Assembly (NCBI RefSeq): GCF_009910845.1
Contig: NZ_SIJB01000009.1
Span: 1 to 64,000 of the forward strand
DNA: 64,000 nt
Reading direction: 5' to 3'
DNA from: Chengkuizengella marina
GTDB lineage: Bacteria > Bacillota > Bacilli > Paenibacillales > KCTC-33759
The translations under genes and the position numbers were made by a program. This document shows, piece by piece, positions 1 to 7,131 of this stretch (the first letter of the stretch is position 1; every line of letters begins with the position of its first letter). The notes under the pieces were generated by a model, which searched no databases, was not told the DNA's origin, and saw nothing but the letters and a program-made list of their open reading frames with translations.

Positions 1-20
1 TTATTGTTAAAAATGGGGGT

Positions 21-422
21 GTGGGAGTGGAAATAACATATAAATCTTGCATTGCTGTACTCGGTGCTATCTTTTCTTACTTGTATAGTGGTCTGGATAC
101 ACTTATAGAAATTTTAGTGGCATTTGTAATTATTGATTATATTTCAGGGTTTATAGCTGCCTGGGTTGAGGGGAAGTTGCGAAGCAGTGTAGGTTATATT
201 GGAATTGCCAAAAAGATCATGATTTTCTTGATTGTTGCAGTAGCACATCTAACAGATCAGATTATAGGAGAAGGGCACTTGTTAAGGGATGCAACAATAT
301 TTTTATATTTAGCAAATGAGCTGTTATCAATTATCGAGAATGCAGGACGGATCGGATTACCGGTGCCGTCTATTTTATTGAATGCAGTTGAAATCTTTAA
401 AAATAAGAATGAGAGGAGGTGA
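21..422 (+). CDS. Phage/toxin-secretion holin, TcdE/Cph1 type (Phage_holin_4_1)
   Basis: This is a small integral membrane protein that would form pores in the cytoplasmic membrane to release a murein hydrolase or leaderless cargo. It shows three or four hydrophobic segments and the family signature: an acidic residue followed by YISGFIAA in a membrane segment, a basic SSVGYIGIAKK loop, then another hydrophobic stretch. At 133 aa it matches the family length. The start is taken at GTG 21; GTG 27 is an alternative, and the frame is open to the window edge. The gene is followed directly by an amidase and another small membrane protein, forming a lysis cassette. The family is known both from prophages and from clostridial toxin loci. 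Confidence 0.85.
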   Translation: MGVEITYKSCIAVLGAIFSYLYSGLDTLIEILVAFVIIDYISGFIAAWVEGKLRSSVGYIGIAKKIMIFLIVAVAHLTDQIIGEGHLLRDATIFLYLANELLSIIENAGRIGLPVPSILLNAVEIFKNKNERR

Positions 423-426
423 AAAC

Positions 427-1098
427 GTGATAACTCCTAATATTATTGATCTTAGAGGGAAACTACCACAGCACAAAACAAAGAGATATAAAAAACGTAG
501 ATTAGAAGATATTCGTTCCATCGGGATTCATCATTCGCTAACCCTCACTGGAAGTGCTGAAGCTTTTGCAAGGTATCATGTTAATAATAACAACTGGCCA
601 GGGATTGCCTACACTTACGTGATTGACCATGATGGAAAGATTTATAAGTGTTGGGATCACGATGTGATTACTTATCATGTTGGAAATTCTAACAAACATG
701 CTTTAGGAATTTGCATGGTTGGCGACTTTAGAAAACAATTACCTACTAAAAAACAATATCAATCATCATTATGGTTAGTAGATTATTTAAAAAGGCAACT
801 TCCAAATGTTACACAGATTAAAGGACATTCTGAGTATCCAGGATATAGTTGGAAGTCTTGTCCTGTAATTGATATGAACAAGTATAGGAGTGATGTAGAA
901 ATGAGTAATCAATCAAAAATAAAATTTAAAGATGTACCTGATAACTACTGGGCTATTTCTGATATAGAAAATATAGCTGAACAAGGGTTAATGATAGGTT
1001 TTGAAGATGATACTTTTAGACCCAAAGAGCCTATAACACGTGAGCAGTTGGCTGTTATTTTAACTAGAATACAAAATAAAAAGGAGGGGGAAATATGA
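427..1098 (+). CDS. N-acetylmuramoyl-L-alanine amidase (PGRP/Amidase_2 fold) with one SLH repeat
   Basis: This is an endolysin-type amidase that would cleave the bond between N-acetylmuramic acid and L-alanine in peptidoglycan. The first ~150 residues show the Amidase_2/PGRP pattern: GIHHS (first zinc His), AYTYVIDHDGKIY, YHVGNSN, and a late Cys in SWKSCP that fits the third zinc ligand. Residues ~165-215 form one SLH repeat (FKDVPDNYWA, IGFEDDTFRP, ITREQLAVIL). The start is GTG 427, preceded by AGGAGG eight bases upstream; the upstream in-frame ATG 382 lies inside the holin gene and lacks a ribosome site. There is no signal peptide, which fits holin-dependent release. The SLH repeat on a phage-type endolysin suggests targeting to secondary cell-wall polymer. 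Confidence 0.85.
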   Translation: MITPNIIDLRGKLPQHKTKRYKKRRLEDIRSIGIHHSLTLTGSAEAFARYHVNNNNWPGIAYTYVIDHDGKIYKCWDHDVITYHVGNSNKHALGICMVGDFRKQLPTKKQYQSSLWLVDYLKRQLPNVTQIKGHSEYPGYSWKSCPVIDMNKYRSDVEMSNQSKIKFKDVPDNYWAISDIENIAEQGLMIGFEDDTFRPKEPITREQLAVILTRIQNKKEGEI

Positions 1099-1283
1099 AT
1101 ACATTTTTAGAAAGGATTAAACAACCACATATTTTATTTATGATTGCTGCCCTTATATATCAAGGACTAGAATATTTTGGTTATGGCATTAACCAAGAAA
1201 CGTTTGAAATGTCTGTTGATCTGGTTACTTTTTTATTATTGGGTGTAACTGTTTATAAGAGTGATAAAAATAAATTGATATAA
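1095..1283 (+). CDS. Small membrane protein, probable second holin or holin partner
   Basis: This 62-aa protein has two hydrophobic segments (PHILFMIAALIYQGLEYF and VDLVTFLLLGVTVY) and a short charged C-terminus. The ATG overlaps the amidase stop and is preceded by AAGGAGGGGG. Its size and topology recall phi-LC3-type holins (known family, assignment inferred). It is the last gene of the holin-amidase cassette and is followed by a hairpin. Confidence 0.6.
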   Translation: MNTFLERIKQPHILFMIAALIYQGLEYFGYGINQETFEMSVDLVTFLLLGVTVYKSDKNKLI

Positions 1284-1290
1284 AAAACTA

Positions 1291-1325
1291 AATCCCCTCT
1301 AGCCTGTAATGAGTTGGAGGGGATT
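1291..1325. terminator. Hairpin after the lysis cassette
   Basis: A perfect nine-base inverted repeat, AATCCCCTC / GAGGGGATT, surrounds a 17-base loop. The T-rich tract lies on the minus-strand side (rc of TAAAAAACTA), so it may also stop transcription from the converging minus-strand genes. Confidence 0.5.
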
Positions 1326-1463
1326 ATATATCCCACACTACTTTAATATAAAGAACATAGTAGTAGAGGTTTGTTGAAAGAAGAGTCAACTCCATGCGAC
1401 TAAAACTACAAGGGAGTTTTGTCTATAATCAGAGACATATAAGTTTTAGCCCTATATTTTTCT

Positions 1464-2054
1464 TTATTGTTTATAGTTTTCGTTTTTCTTCTTATTCTTA
1501 GCTGCTTTTCTTATTTCTTTTATAAAATCCTTCGCATCTTTATCTTTATAGTCTACAAGATATTTTTCAGATGTATTAGACTTGACTTTTCCATTTTTAA
1601 CATACCATATACCATCATCAAAATTATAAGACCAGTACTGTCCGTCTGTAGTTCTTGTTAATATTAATATTACTTCATCATTTTTTTGGACATGTTTTGG
1701 TTTAGCGGTTTCATTAGAATTACCATGTTGTAAATATGTGATTGTTTTGTTCGGCTCGTTACCATAAATTACTTCGTCAACTTCTATTGTAGCAGGTGTG
1801 ACCTCCATTTTTGAGGGAATTTTAGTGTCTACACCAGTATCTTTCTGGAAAGTTGCCTCTTCCTGTATTACTTTTCCCTTTACAATAAGATCAACATTCC
1901 AGAATTCTTCCGAAAGATTGTTTGTTATTGGAGCAGTAAGCGTATTATTATCTTCAACATGAGTGTCGTTATTTGAATTATAAACAAAACCTAAAGATAC
2001 CCCTAAAACAATAGCAAGAGATACAGAAGATATCCAAATAATTGATTTTCTCAA
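1464..2054 (-). CDS. Membrane-anchored protein with DLIVKGxV domain, partner of the metalloprotease
   Basis: The function is not recognised. The 196-aa protein has one N-terminal membrane segment (IIWISSVSLAIVLGVSLGF), a short linker, and an extracellular beta-rich domain with VDLIVKGKV, IEVDEVIYG and DEVILIL motifs. The start is TTG 2054, because AAGGAGAGG lies six bases upstream; longer versions would run into the protease gene. It follows the secreted matrixin-like protease with a 13-base gap, so the two form an operon. The same domain appears fused behind a protease at the right edge of the window (from about residue 175 of the gene at 63287), so it probably works with the protease. Propeptide, inhibitor or anchor are all possible; none is proven. 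Confidence 0.6.
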   Translation of the reverse strand: MRKSIIWISSVSLAIVLGVSLGFVYNSNNDTHVEDNNTLTAPITNNLSEEFWNVDLIVKGKVIQEEATFQKDTGVDTKIPSKMEVTPATIEVDEVIYGNEPNKTITYLQHGNSNETAKPKHVQKNDEVILILTRTTDGQYWSYNFDDGIWYVKNGKVKSNTSEKYLVDYKDKDAKDFIKEIRKAAKNKKKNENYKQ

Positions 2055-2067
2055 ATTAACCCTCTCC

Positions 2068-2688
2068 TTATCTATATTTGTAGTTAACTTCGCCTTCATC
2101 ATAACTAGAAACGTCATAGCCGCCTTCCAAATTCGCTGTCATAATAGAGTCACTCTTCGCACTTATCAATGAAGTATGTTTTAAACCAATTATGTGTCCA
2201 ATTTCATGAGCAATCAATGCTTCTCGTCTTGATTTCCAAAATGAAACGTTGCTATCATTCGTATAAACAGCCCCATAATTAATAAGCGAATTTGCACATT
2301 TATCTTCAGGATTGGTAAATACCGGGGTTGTTGTGCAAGGAGTAGTGCCAGAAAAACCCTGTGCCCATGCTTCTCCACTCCCCCAACCATTATCATTCCA
2401 TTGCGATCTCGATACGGTGTAAAGATCAACTTTGGACGCAGTTCTTGAAACTTCAGAAATAATAACATTAGCTTTACTTGCGTTCCATTTATCGATACCT
2501 TCATCAAATACTGTACCATTGTAGTCAGAGCTTAAATATTCTGGACTTGCTTTAACATCTACTAGTCCATTTGTTTTATAAGCCCAAGAAAAAGAAAATG
2601 TAGAGGCGTTCACTACAGTGGTGAAAGACACTACAAAGGCTAAAATACTTGTTGTGACAACAAGTAATTGCTGGATTTTATTTTTCAT
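2068..2688 (-). CDS. Secreted matrixin-like zinc metalloprotease
   Basis: This is a metzincin peptidase. The sequence has a clear signal peptide (basic MKNKIQQ, hydrophobic LLVVTTSILAFVVSF, VNAS cleavage region), then a catalytic domain with HEIGHIIGLKH, the HExxHxxGxxH zinc motif, and a following SIMTANLEG that fits the Met-turn. The cysteines in TTPCTTT and EDKCANS could form a disulfide. At about 206 aa it is a minimal protease with no prodomain. The start ATG 2688 is preferred over ATG 2694 because GGAGG lies eight bases before it. It heads a two-gene operon with the DLIVKGxV protein. The substrate is unknown. The paralogue at the right end of the window lacks a signal peptide. Confidence 0.88.
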   Translation of the reverse strand: MKNKIQQLLVVTTSILAFVVSFTTVVNASTFSFSWAYKTNGLVDVKASPEYLSSDYNGTVFDEGIDKWNASKANVIISEVSRTASKVDLYTVSRSQWNDNGWGSGEAWAQGFSGTTPCTTTPVFTNPEDKCANSLINYGAVYTNDSNVSFWKSRREALIAHEIGHIIGLKHTSLISAKSDSIMTANLEGGYDVSSYDEGEVNYKYR

Positions 2689-2721
2689 TTTCATTCCTCC
2701 ACGAACATTTCTGTTTTATTT

Positions 2722-3093
2722 ATGAATGCTGGCCAGCAATCAATTCTCCATTATACACCATTTAATTGGACAGTCAATAGTATTATATGTAAATTAGCAA
2801 GCAGAATGATGCTGCCTGAACATAAAGAATTGATGAATCATTATCAAAAAGAAAGAAATAGAAAGACGAAGCCTGAACTTGCGGAAGAAGAAGTAAATAT
2901 TATATCTCAACAGTTGTCAGATTCTATTCTGAGTAATTCACAAATTACAGTTGAGTTATTCAGAGCTTTTGGTCAGAATGCGTTTAAAACAGGGACAGTA
3001 ACCAAATTTGATACCCAATTAAGACAAATAAAATTAGATTATGACGATGAATATGAGTGGATTAAGTTTGATGAGATTTTAGGTGTATCCTAA
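2722..3093 (+). CDS. YolD-like protein, probably 5'-truncated
   Basis: The C-terminal ~95 residues match the YolD-like family: SRMMLPEHKELM near the start, then a helical stretch and a beta-barrel-like end (GTVTKFDTQLRQIKLDYDDEYEWIKF within longer sequence). YolD proteins usually start about 10-15 residues before the MMLPEH motif with an RDRG..KW-type segment. Here that segment is replaced by unrelated sequence and no good ribosome site is visible; ATG 2722 and ATG 2806 are both possible. The upstream neighbour is divergent. The next gene starts on the stop codon (TAATG). YolD proteins are often near UvrX-type polymerases in prophages, but none is seen here. The molecular function is not established. 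Confidence 0.6.
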   Translation: MNAGQQSILHYTPFNWTVNSIICKLASRMMLPEHKELMNHYQKERNRKTKPELAEEEVNIISQQLSDSILSNSQITVELFRAFGQNAFKTGTVTKFDTQLRQIKLDYDDEYEWIKFDEILGVS

Positions 3094-3320
3094 TGCTTAC
3101 TGATTTAGAACTAAAAGTGTTGAGGATATTATTTAATTATTCTGAGATGTATGGTTTGATGCCAACTTTTGAGGAGCTTGAAACTAAAACTGGGAGCGAA
3201 GAAAAAGAAATTAGAACTGCTTTAAACGGGCTTGTTAAAAAGAGGTATATAGAAAGTAAAGACGGAAACATTCAAAACATAAATATTCTAGTAGCGTGGG
3301 AACTACAACGATTTATTTAG
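3093..3320 (+). CDS. Winged-helix DNA-binding protein (LexA N-domain-like)
   Basis: This 75-aa protein is made almost entirely of a winged helix-turn-helix: LTDLELKVLRILFNY, MPTFEELETKTG, EIRTALNGLVKKRYIES. The layout resembles the LexA N-terminal DNA-binding domain without the peptidase half. It overlaps the YolD-like stop codon by one base, so the two are translationally coupled. A close paralogue with a frameshift lies at 7658-7887. The target is unknown. Confidence 0.65.
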   Translation: MLTDLELKVLRILFNYSEMYGLMPTFEELETKTGSEEKEIRTALNGLVKKRYIESKDGNIQNINILVAWELQRFI

Positions 3321-3459
3321 ATAAAAATAATCGCTTCTATGGATGTTTTTATTTTGACAATAAAAAAGAAGTACCTACCAACTCTTATGGTTAGTAAGTA
3401 CCAAGAACAAATATAGAATGCGAAACAAAAGAAAATATAAAAAAATTAAAGAAAAAAAT

Positions 3460-3496
3460 AAAAACTAATATAGATAATAGATTAGTTTTTATTTTT
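3460..3496. terminator. Bidirectional terminator
   Basis: A perfect ten-base stem, AAAAACTAAT / ATTAGTTTTT, has a T-rich tail on both strands and lies between convergent genes. A second imperfect hairpin (AGTACCTACC / GGTTAGTAAGTACC) lies just upstream at about 3369-3402. Confidence 0.6.
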
Positions 3497-3504
3497 GGTC
3501 AAGT

Positions 3505-3843
3505 TTAATCCTCTTCAACAATATACTGTAATTCATTAATACTACATGCATTTTTATATTCTTTTACTAAATTTTCTTTCTCTGCTTCTGACAATGAGTA
3601 AATATGTATCTGGATTGTTCCTTCTTCAATATCTTCTAAATAAACATTTATACTTTTACCACAATTATCGAGGATAAGTTTATTTCCTTCATTCCTAGAA
3701 ATTATATAATTACCTTCTAAACCTTCACCTTCTTTATCATGTCCTAATATATAGACTGCTGCACCATATGAAAAAACAGTTTTACTAAATACCTTCTGAT
3801 TTTCAATAAAACTATCATTTGTTATCTGGATCTTTCCATCCAT
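3505..3843 (-). CDS. Hypothetical protein
   Basis: The family is not recognised. The 112-aa protein is soluble, acidic and predicted beta-rich, with no signal peptide or membrane segment. ATG 3843 is preceded by AAAGGAGGG and overlaps the end of the upstream recombinase-like gene by 22 bases, so both are expressed together. It lies within the mobile element. Confidence 0.5.
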   Translation of the reverse strand: MDGKIQITNDSFIENQKVFSKTVFSYGAAVYILGHDKEGEGLEGNYIISRNEGNKLILDNCGKSINVYLEDIEEGTIQIHIYSLSEAEKENLVKEYKNACSINELQYIVEED

Positions 3844-4286
3844 GCTAACCCTCCTTTATATTCTAGTTCTCGTTTGATTCGGTAAATGGTATTTCTAGAA
3901 ACGTCAGTTTCTCGATAAATTTCCATTACACTTTCCTTTCTACTTAACATTTGAATGATCTTATCATAAATTAATTTATCTTTTCCTTTCCCATGACTAT
4001 GATATTGAATATCTCTCCCTTTATATTTCCCTTTTTTCTTGGCGATTTCAATGCCTTCACGCTGACGATCTTTAATCATTTTACGCTCAAATTCAGCAGT
4101 TGCAGAAAAAATTAGTTGTTCAGTATAAACATGAATAACACGATCTACAGTATAATCATCTAACACATGAGGTTTTGGTTGAGCTTCTAATAGATTTGTA
4201 TATTGATCTCTTGCAGCCATTAATTGACCGTCTATTAATTCTCCAATGAGGGGTAGATTACTGATAGGCTGCCAATTAGGTTCCAT
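3822..4286 (-). CDS. Chimeric protein: unknown N-domain joined to C-terminal half of a serine resolvase
   Basis: Residues 1 to about 56 (WQPISNLPLIGELIDGQL, PHVLDDYTVDRVIHVYTEQ) form an unknown element-associated domain. From LIFSATAEFERKMIKDRQ onward the sequence is that of Hin/Tn3-type serine recombinases: the long E-helix, the RQREGIEIAKKKGKYKGR hinge and a C-terminal helix-turn-helix (SVMEIYRETDVSRNTIYRI). The whole catalytic domain with the active Ser is missing. Hence it cannot recombine DNA alone and is either a deletion fusion or a repurposed DNA-binding protein. The start is ATG 4286, with AAAGGAGAT upstream. It overlaps the next gene. Confidence 0.6.
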   Translation of the reverse strand: MEPNWQPISNLPLIGELIDGQLMAARDQYTNLLEAQPKPHVLDDYTVDRVIHVYTEQLIFSATAEFERKMIKDRQREGIEIAKKKGKYKGRDIQYHSHGKGKDKLIYDKIIQMLSRKESVMEIYRETDVSRNTIYRIKRELEYKGGLAWMERSR

Positions 4287-4381
4287 TTTTATATCTCCTT
4301 TCAATCTAGGTAATAAAAAAGCCATTGAAGGCTCCTAACAAAACCTCAAAGGCTTCTTCTATTATCAGTAACGGAATTAAT

Positions 4382-4472
4382 TATAATTATACAACAAGAA
4401 GTCCATCCCCCTCAACCCGACCAAAGGCTCAACGGATGGACTTCTTGTTGTTCATGTCATGTATAATTATAG
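4382..4472. repeat. Nested inverted repeat (17-bp perfect inner arms)
   Basis: The inner arms CAACAAGAAGTCCATCC (4392-4408) and GGATGGACTTCTTGTTG (4434-4450) are perfect complements around a 25-base loop. The outer AT-rich arms TATAATTATAC and GTATAATTATA flank them, separated by an unpaired bulge on the right. It lies between two minus-strand genes. It may be a strong terminator for the lipoprotein gene, a structured RNA, or a recombination-related site. There is no long T-run directly after the stem. Confidence 0.7.
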
Positions 4473-4519
4473 CTGAGTTATCTTAAATTTTCCAACTTTT
4501 TGCTCAAGTTTATGTAGCT

Positions 4520-5017
4520 TCATTTTATCGTTGAACGATGAAGTATCGGCCCTTCACTGTAAATCACTCTCTTTTCAAAATTACCCTCTTGGCTATATTT
4601 ATATTGTAATAAACTTAGGGTAGTTCCCTTTGTTTGAAAGATAATAGCATTTTGATTTTGCCCTTCGTTCGCTATATAAAGTTCAGCCAGTCCTTGTACG
4701 TGATCTTCAAATAGAGTATAAAAATTCCCTTCGTCCTCAACAACTAACTGCCAGACTTGACTATCATCCCAAAGATATTGACCTTCATTTTCTGGATCAG
4801 GTTGTGGAGCTGGGGATATAGATAGCCTAATACGTTCTTTTTTTTCATCTCCATCAATATCCTCTTCAATATCTTCAACAGTCATAATATCTTCATAAGT
4901 TTTAACTTCACCTTTCTCGATTACCACTTTGGTATTATCTGTTGTTGCTTCAGTTGAACAGCCTGCAATTAAAACAAGAAGTAAAACTAAAATTGTTACT
5001 CTCTTAATATTAATCAC
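4520..5017 (-). CDS. Lipoprotein of unknown function
   Basis: It has a lipoprotein signal (basic NIKR, hydrophobic VTILVLLLVLIAG, Cys in LIAGC) and should be anchored to the outer face of the membrane. The mature ~145 residues are acidic, with an EDIDGDEKKERIRLSI stretch like VCBS/FG-GAP-type calcium loops. No family can be named. It lies in the mobile element, divergent from the secreted amidase. Confidence 0.65.
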   Translation of the reverse strand: MINIKRVTILVLLLVLIAGCSTEATTDNTKVVIEKGEVKTYEDIMTVEDIEEDIDGDEKKERIRLSISPAPQPDPENEGQYLWDDSQVWQLVVEDEGNFYTLFEDHVQGLAELYIANEGQNQNAIIFQTKGTTLSLLQYKYSQEGNFEKRVIYSEGPILHRSTIK

Positions 5018-5212
5018 TCCCTATTTCGTATTCTTTATTTCTATCAGCTATAAAATAACCTCCTTAATTACATTATTACATATTTATTCCAATATTCAAA
5101 TTAACAAAAATTAAATTATTTTATTTTTTTAGTAAGTAAAAGGTATTTCTTCCCATTATATCGAAATAATTTATTGCTATAAAATTTCTGACAATATTGG
5201 AGGTAATTTATC

Positions 5213-6310
5213 ATGCTAAAAATGACAAAAAAAACGGTTTCTTTTTCAGCATTTGTAGTTGTAATTTTTGCAATACTATTATTCCCATCAGATTCTTTTG
5301 CTGACACGAATTATGTCCCTTCTAAGTATAATGGGGTGAAAGTTTATCTTTCTCCTGCAAATCATAGTCCAGACAAAATTGGATGTGATAATTTTTCTGA
5401 GAGTAATAATGCCAGTGCAAATGCTCATGAAGCTGCTAAGGATTTAAAGGCTATGGGGTATATGGTTCGTGTTGGCAGTGGTAGTCCAGTGGCTAACGCC
5501 AATAGTTCAAATTCTTGGGGGGCAGATTACCATATTCCGATTCACTCTAATGCAACATCTTGGGATTGCGGAGGAAGTAACCCTTCAAGAGGTGGAACTT
5601 GGATAATGTATGATCAAGGTGATTCGGCCAGTTATAATTTTGCAACAAAGATTGAAGCTGTTATGGATGGTAGAAGTCCAGGAACTAATGATAAGGTTTT
5701 AACTGATACTGTTGCTTCAGGTTTCACTTATCATGAGTTTGGTGCTACATATGCAACTGATGCCTATATTGAAACGGCCTTCCATACTTATGGCCCTGAT
5801 AAGGACTGGATGTTAAATCATTCGACTGTTGGTTATTATATATCTTTAGGAATTCATGATGGTATTGGTGCTCCAAATTGTAAATTTGATACTTGTATTG
5901 TTTTATCTTCTAAAAAAGCGAATGAATTAAATATAATGAAAGCTGTGGCTCCTATAGTAGAAAGAAAAGAAATCAGTTTTAATGTTAAAACACATGGTGA
6001 AAAATTCCGAGAGTTAGAAGATGACATTACTAATCTAATTAAGAATGAGGATTCAATTTTTTCTTCTATTTCAAAAAGAAAATTACTTAATGGTGTTTCT
6101 ATAGACAAGGAAGGAACAGTTGTCATAGACTTCAAAAACTTTAATATGCCCTCACCTTCAACCTATCAAATGAAGCAAATCTATGATGACTTATATAGTA
6201 TAATTTTTAATTACCCACAAGTAAAAGAAGTTTACGTGCAATTTGATGGTAGTTTTACCAAGTGGAGTGATTGGTTAGAAATTGTACAAGAACCAATAAC
6301 AAGGAAATAA
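5213..6310 (+). CDS. Secreted N-acetylmuramoyl-L-alanine amidase-like protein (Amidase_3 fold)
   Basis: It has a signal peptide (KKTVSFSAFVVVIFAILLF, cleavage near SFADT). The next ~210 residues follow the Amidase_3 order: VYLSPANHSP, then ESNNASANAHEAAKDLKAMG with the zinc-ligand Glu position, HIPIHSNA with the zinc His, and a late Glu in YIETAFHT. The first ligand differs from the usual DAGHGG form (SPANHSP), a known variant in spore and phage amidases. The C-terminal ~120 residues are an unrecognised alpha/beta domain. ATG 5213 follows TTGGAGGT. It stands alone and is followed by a hairpin at 6343-6373. It would act on the outside wall. Confidence 0.75.
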   Translation: MLKMTKKTVSFSAFVVVIFAILLFPSDSFADTNYVPSKYNGVKVYLSPANHSPDKIGCDNFSESNNASANAHEAAKDLKAMGYMVRVGSGSPVANANSSNSWGADYHIPIHSNATSWDCGGSNPSRGGTWIMYDQGDSASYNFATKIEAVMDGRSPGTNDKVLTDTVASGFTYHEFGATYATDAYIETAFHTYGPDKDWMLNHSTVGYYISLGIHDGIGAPNCKFDTCIVLSSKKANELNIMKAVAPIVERKEISFNVKTHGEKFRELEDDITNLIKNEDSIFSSISKRKLLNGVSIDKEGTVVIDFKNFNMPSPSTYQMKQIYDDLYSIIFNYPQVKEVYVQFDGSFTKWSDWLEIVQEPITRK

Positions 6311-6342
6311 GAAAAACAGAGATAAGATAATTGATCGAATAA

Positions 6343-6373
6343 ATGGCCTTAGTATAACTTATACTAGGGTCAT
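6343..6373 (+). terminator. Terminator after the secreted amidase
   Basis: The near-perfect stem CCTTAGTATAA / TTATACTAGGG is followed by a short T-rich stretch. Confidence 0.55.
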
Positions 6374-6449
6374 TTCTCATTCATGTTTATTTGTATTTAC
6401 ATAGTATTTTATGAATTGTGTCAAAATAATAATAAAAGGAGGATTTAAG

Positions 6450-6671
6450 GTGAATAAATTAAGAAAAATCATTTTAGGAAGTGCTACAGCGCTAATAATA
6501 CTTATTGTTTTTGCAACACCAAAAATTCAAATTAATTCAGAAGGAGTAAAAAAACCAGCAGATTATTATCCTAATTTAGTTAATCAATTTGATATACAAA
6601 CAATATTAATATACATTGCTATTGTTAGTTTCATAACTGTTTTTCTTTTTGTATTATCAAAAGATAGATAA
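6450..6671 (+). CDS. Small two-span membrane protein
   Basis: The function is not recognised. The 73-aa product has an N-terminal hydrophobic segment (IILGSATALIILIVFA), a polar extracytoplasmic loop (KKPADYYPNLVNQFD) and a second segment (TILIYIAIVSFITVFLFVL), with a basic end. The start is GTG 6450, because AAAGGAGG sits seven bases upstream; the longer ATG 6411 form has no ribosome site. A strong terminator follows at 6723. Confidence 0.55.
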   Translation: MNKLRKIILGSATALIILIVFATPKIQINSEGVKKPADYYPNLVNQFDIQTILIYIAIVSFITVFLFVLSKDR

Positions 6672-6722
6672 GTCTTGTGGTAAAGTAGATACGACTACTA
6701 CTTTTCCATGGCTTTTTAAGCC

Positions 6723-6751
6723 AAAAACCACCCTTCGAGGTGGTTTTTTAC
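6723..6751 (+). terminator. Rho-independent terminator
   Basis: A perfect ten-base stem, AAAAACCACC / GGTGGTTTTT, with loop CTTCGA and a T-run, closes the unit upstream of the micro-gene array. Confidence 0.85.
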
Positions 6752-6839
6752 TTTATTAAGCAATCTAAGTACAATATTGCGGATGGTGTCACGTTCGGTG
6801 GTACTACAAACCCCAAAATTGGTCAGCCCTACAGAAGTA

Positions 6840-6880
6840 AGTTTCCTAATAAAATCTAACTTCCGATATTTTAGGAAACT
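6840..6880. promoter_or_regulatory. Operator-like inverted repeat upstream of the micro-gene array
   Basis: A perfect ten-base inverted repeat AGTTTCCTAA / TTAGGAAACT, with 21 bases between the arms, ends just before an extended -10-like TGATATTAT (6884-6891... in CGTGATATTATC). A similar TAGGAAC block recurs before the third unit (7088) and, as TAGAACC, before the fourth (7217). This suggests a shared regulator. Confidence 0.5.
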
Positions 6881-6913
6881 CGTGATATTATCTTAAGGAG
6901 GGAGGTGATTAAA

Positions 6914-6961
6914 ATTAGACAACAAAATGTATTGAATAAAGAAGGAGATCCAGGTTGGTAA
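6914..6961 (+). CDS. Micro-gene A, peptide ending GDPGW (proposed AUU start)
   Basis: The reading frame encodes RQQNVLNKEGDPGW after the start. GGAGGTGAT (6901-6909) is a perfect anti-16S match, with its GGAGG core eight bases before ATT 6914. An alternative start, GTG 6905, lies inside that ribosome site and would give VIKIRQQNVLNKEGDPGW. A -10-like TATTAT lies nine bases upstream of the ribosome site. No signal peptide is present. It is the first of five tandem related units, and its function is unknown. Confidence 0.45.
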   Translation: MRQQNVLNKEGDPGW

Positions 6962-7039
6962 AAAGTTGCAAGAATATTTTAATACCGATTTTTTCGTACA
7001 ACTCATGATACTATTGAAGAAAGTTGAAGATGGGTTAAA

Positions 7040-7081
7040 ATGCAGAATGTAATAAAAAAATTTGGAGACCCAGAGAGATAA
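7040..7081 (+). CDS. Micro-gene B, degenerate member ending GDPER
   Basis: It encodes MQNVIKKFGDPER. The segment GGTTAAAATG aligns with GATTAAAATT of the other units, so a normal ATG stands exactly where the others have ATT. The upstream block (CCGATTTTTT ... CTCATGATACTAT) is close to that of unit A. Its ribosome site (GATGGG) is weaker and the terminal GW is lost, so it may be decaying. Confidence 0.35.
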   Translation: MQNVIKKFGDPER

Positions 7082-7131
7082 AGAATGTAGGAACGTCTGT
7101 TAGTATAATATTAAAATATGAGGTGATTAAA

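Noticed and set aside
1467-1661. Plus-strand frame opposite the DLIVKGxV gene
   Set aside because: It is antisense to a supported gene, Phe/Ile-rich by composition, with no ribosome site.
2701-2720. LexA (SOS) box before the YolD-like gene
   Set aside because: CGAACATTTCTGTTT resembles half-sites but the spacing does not fit CGAAC-N4-GTTCG.
4382-4472. CRISPR or IS element
   Set aside because: Only one inverted repeat, no repeat-spacer series, no transposase frame inside or beside it.
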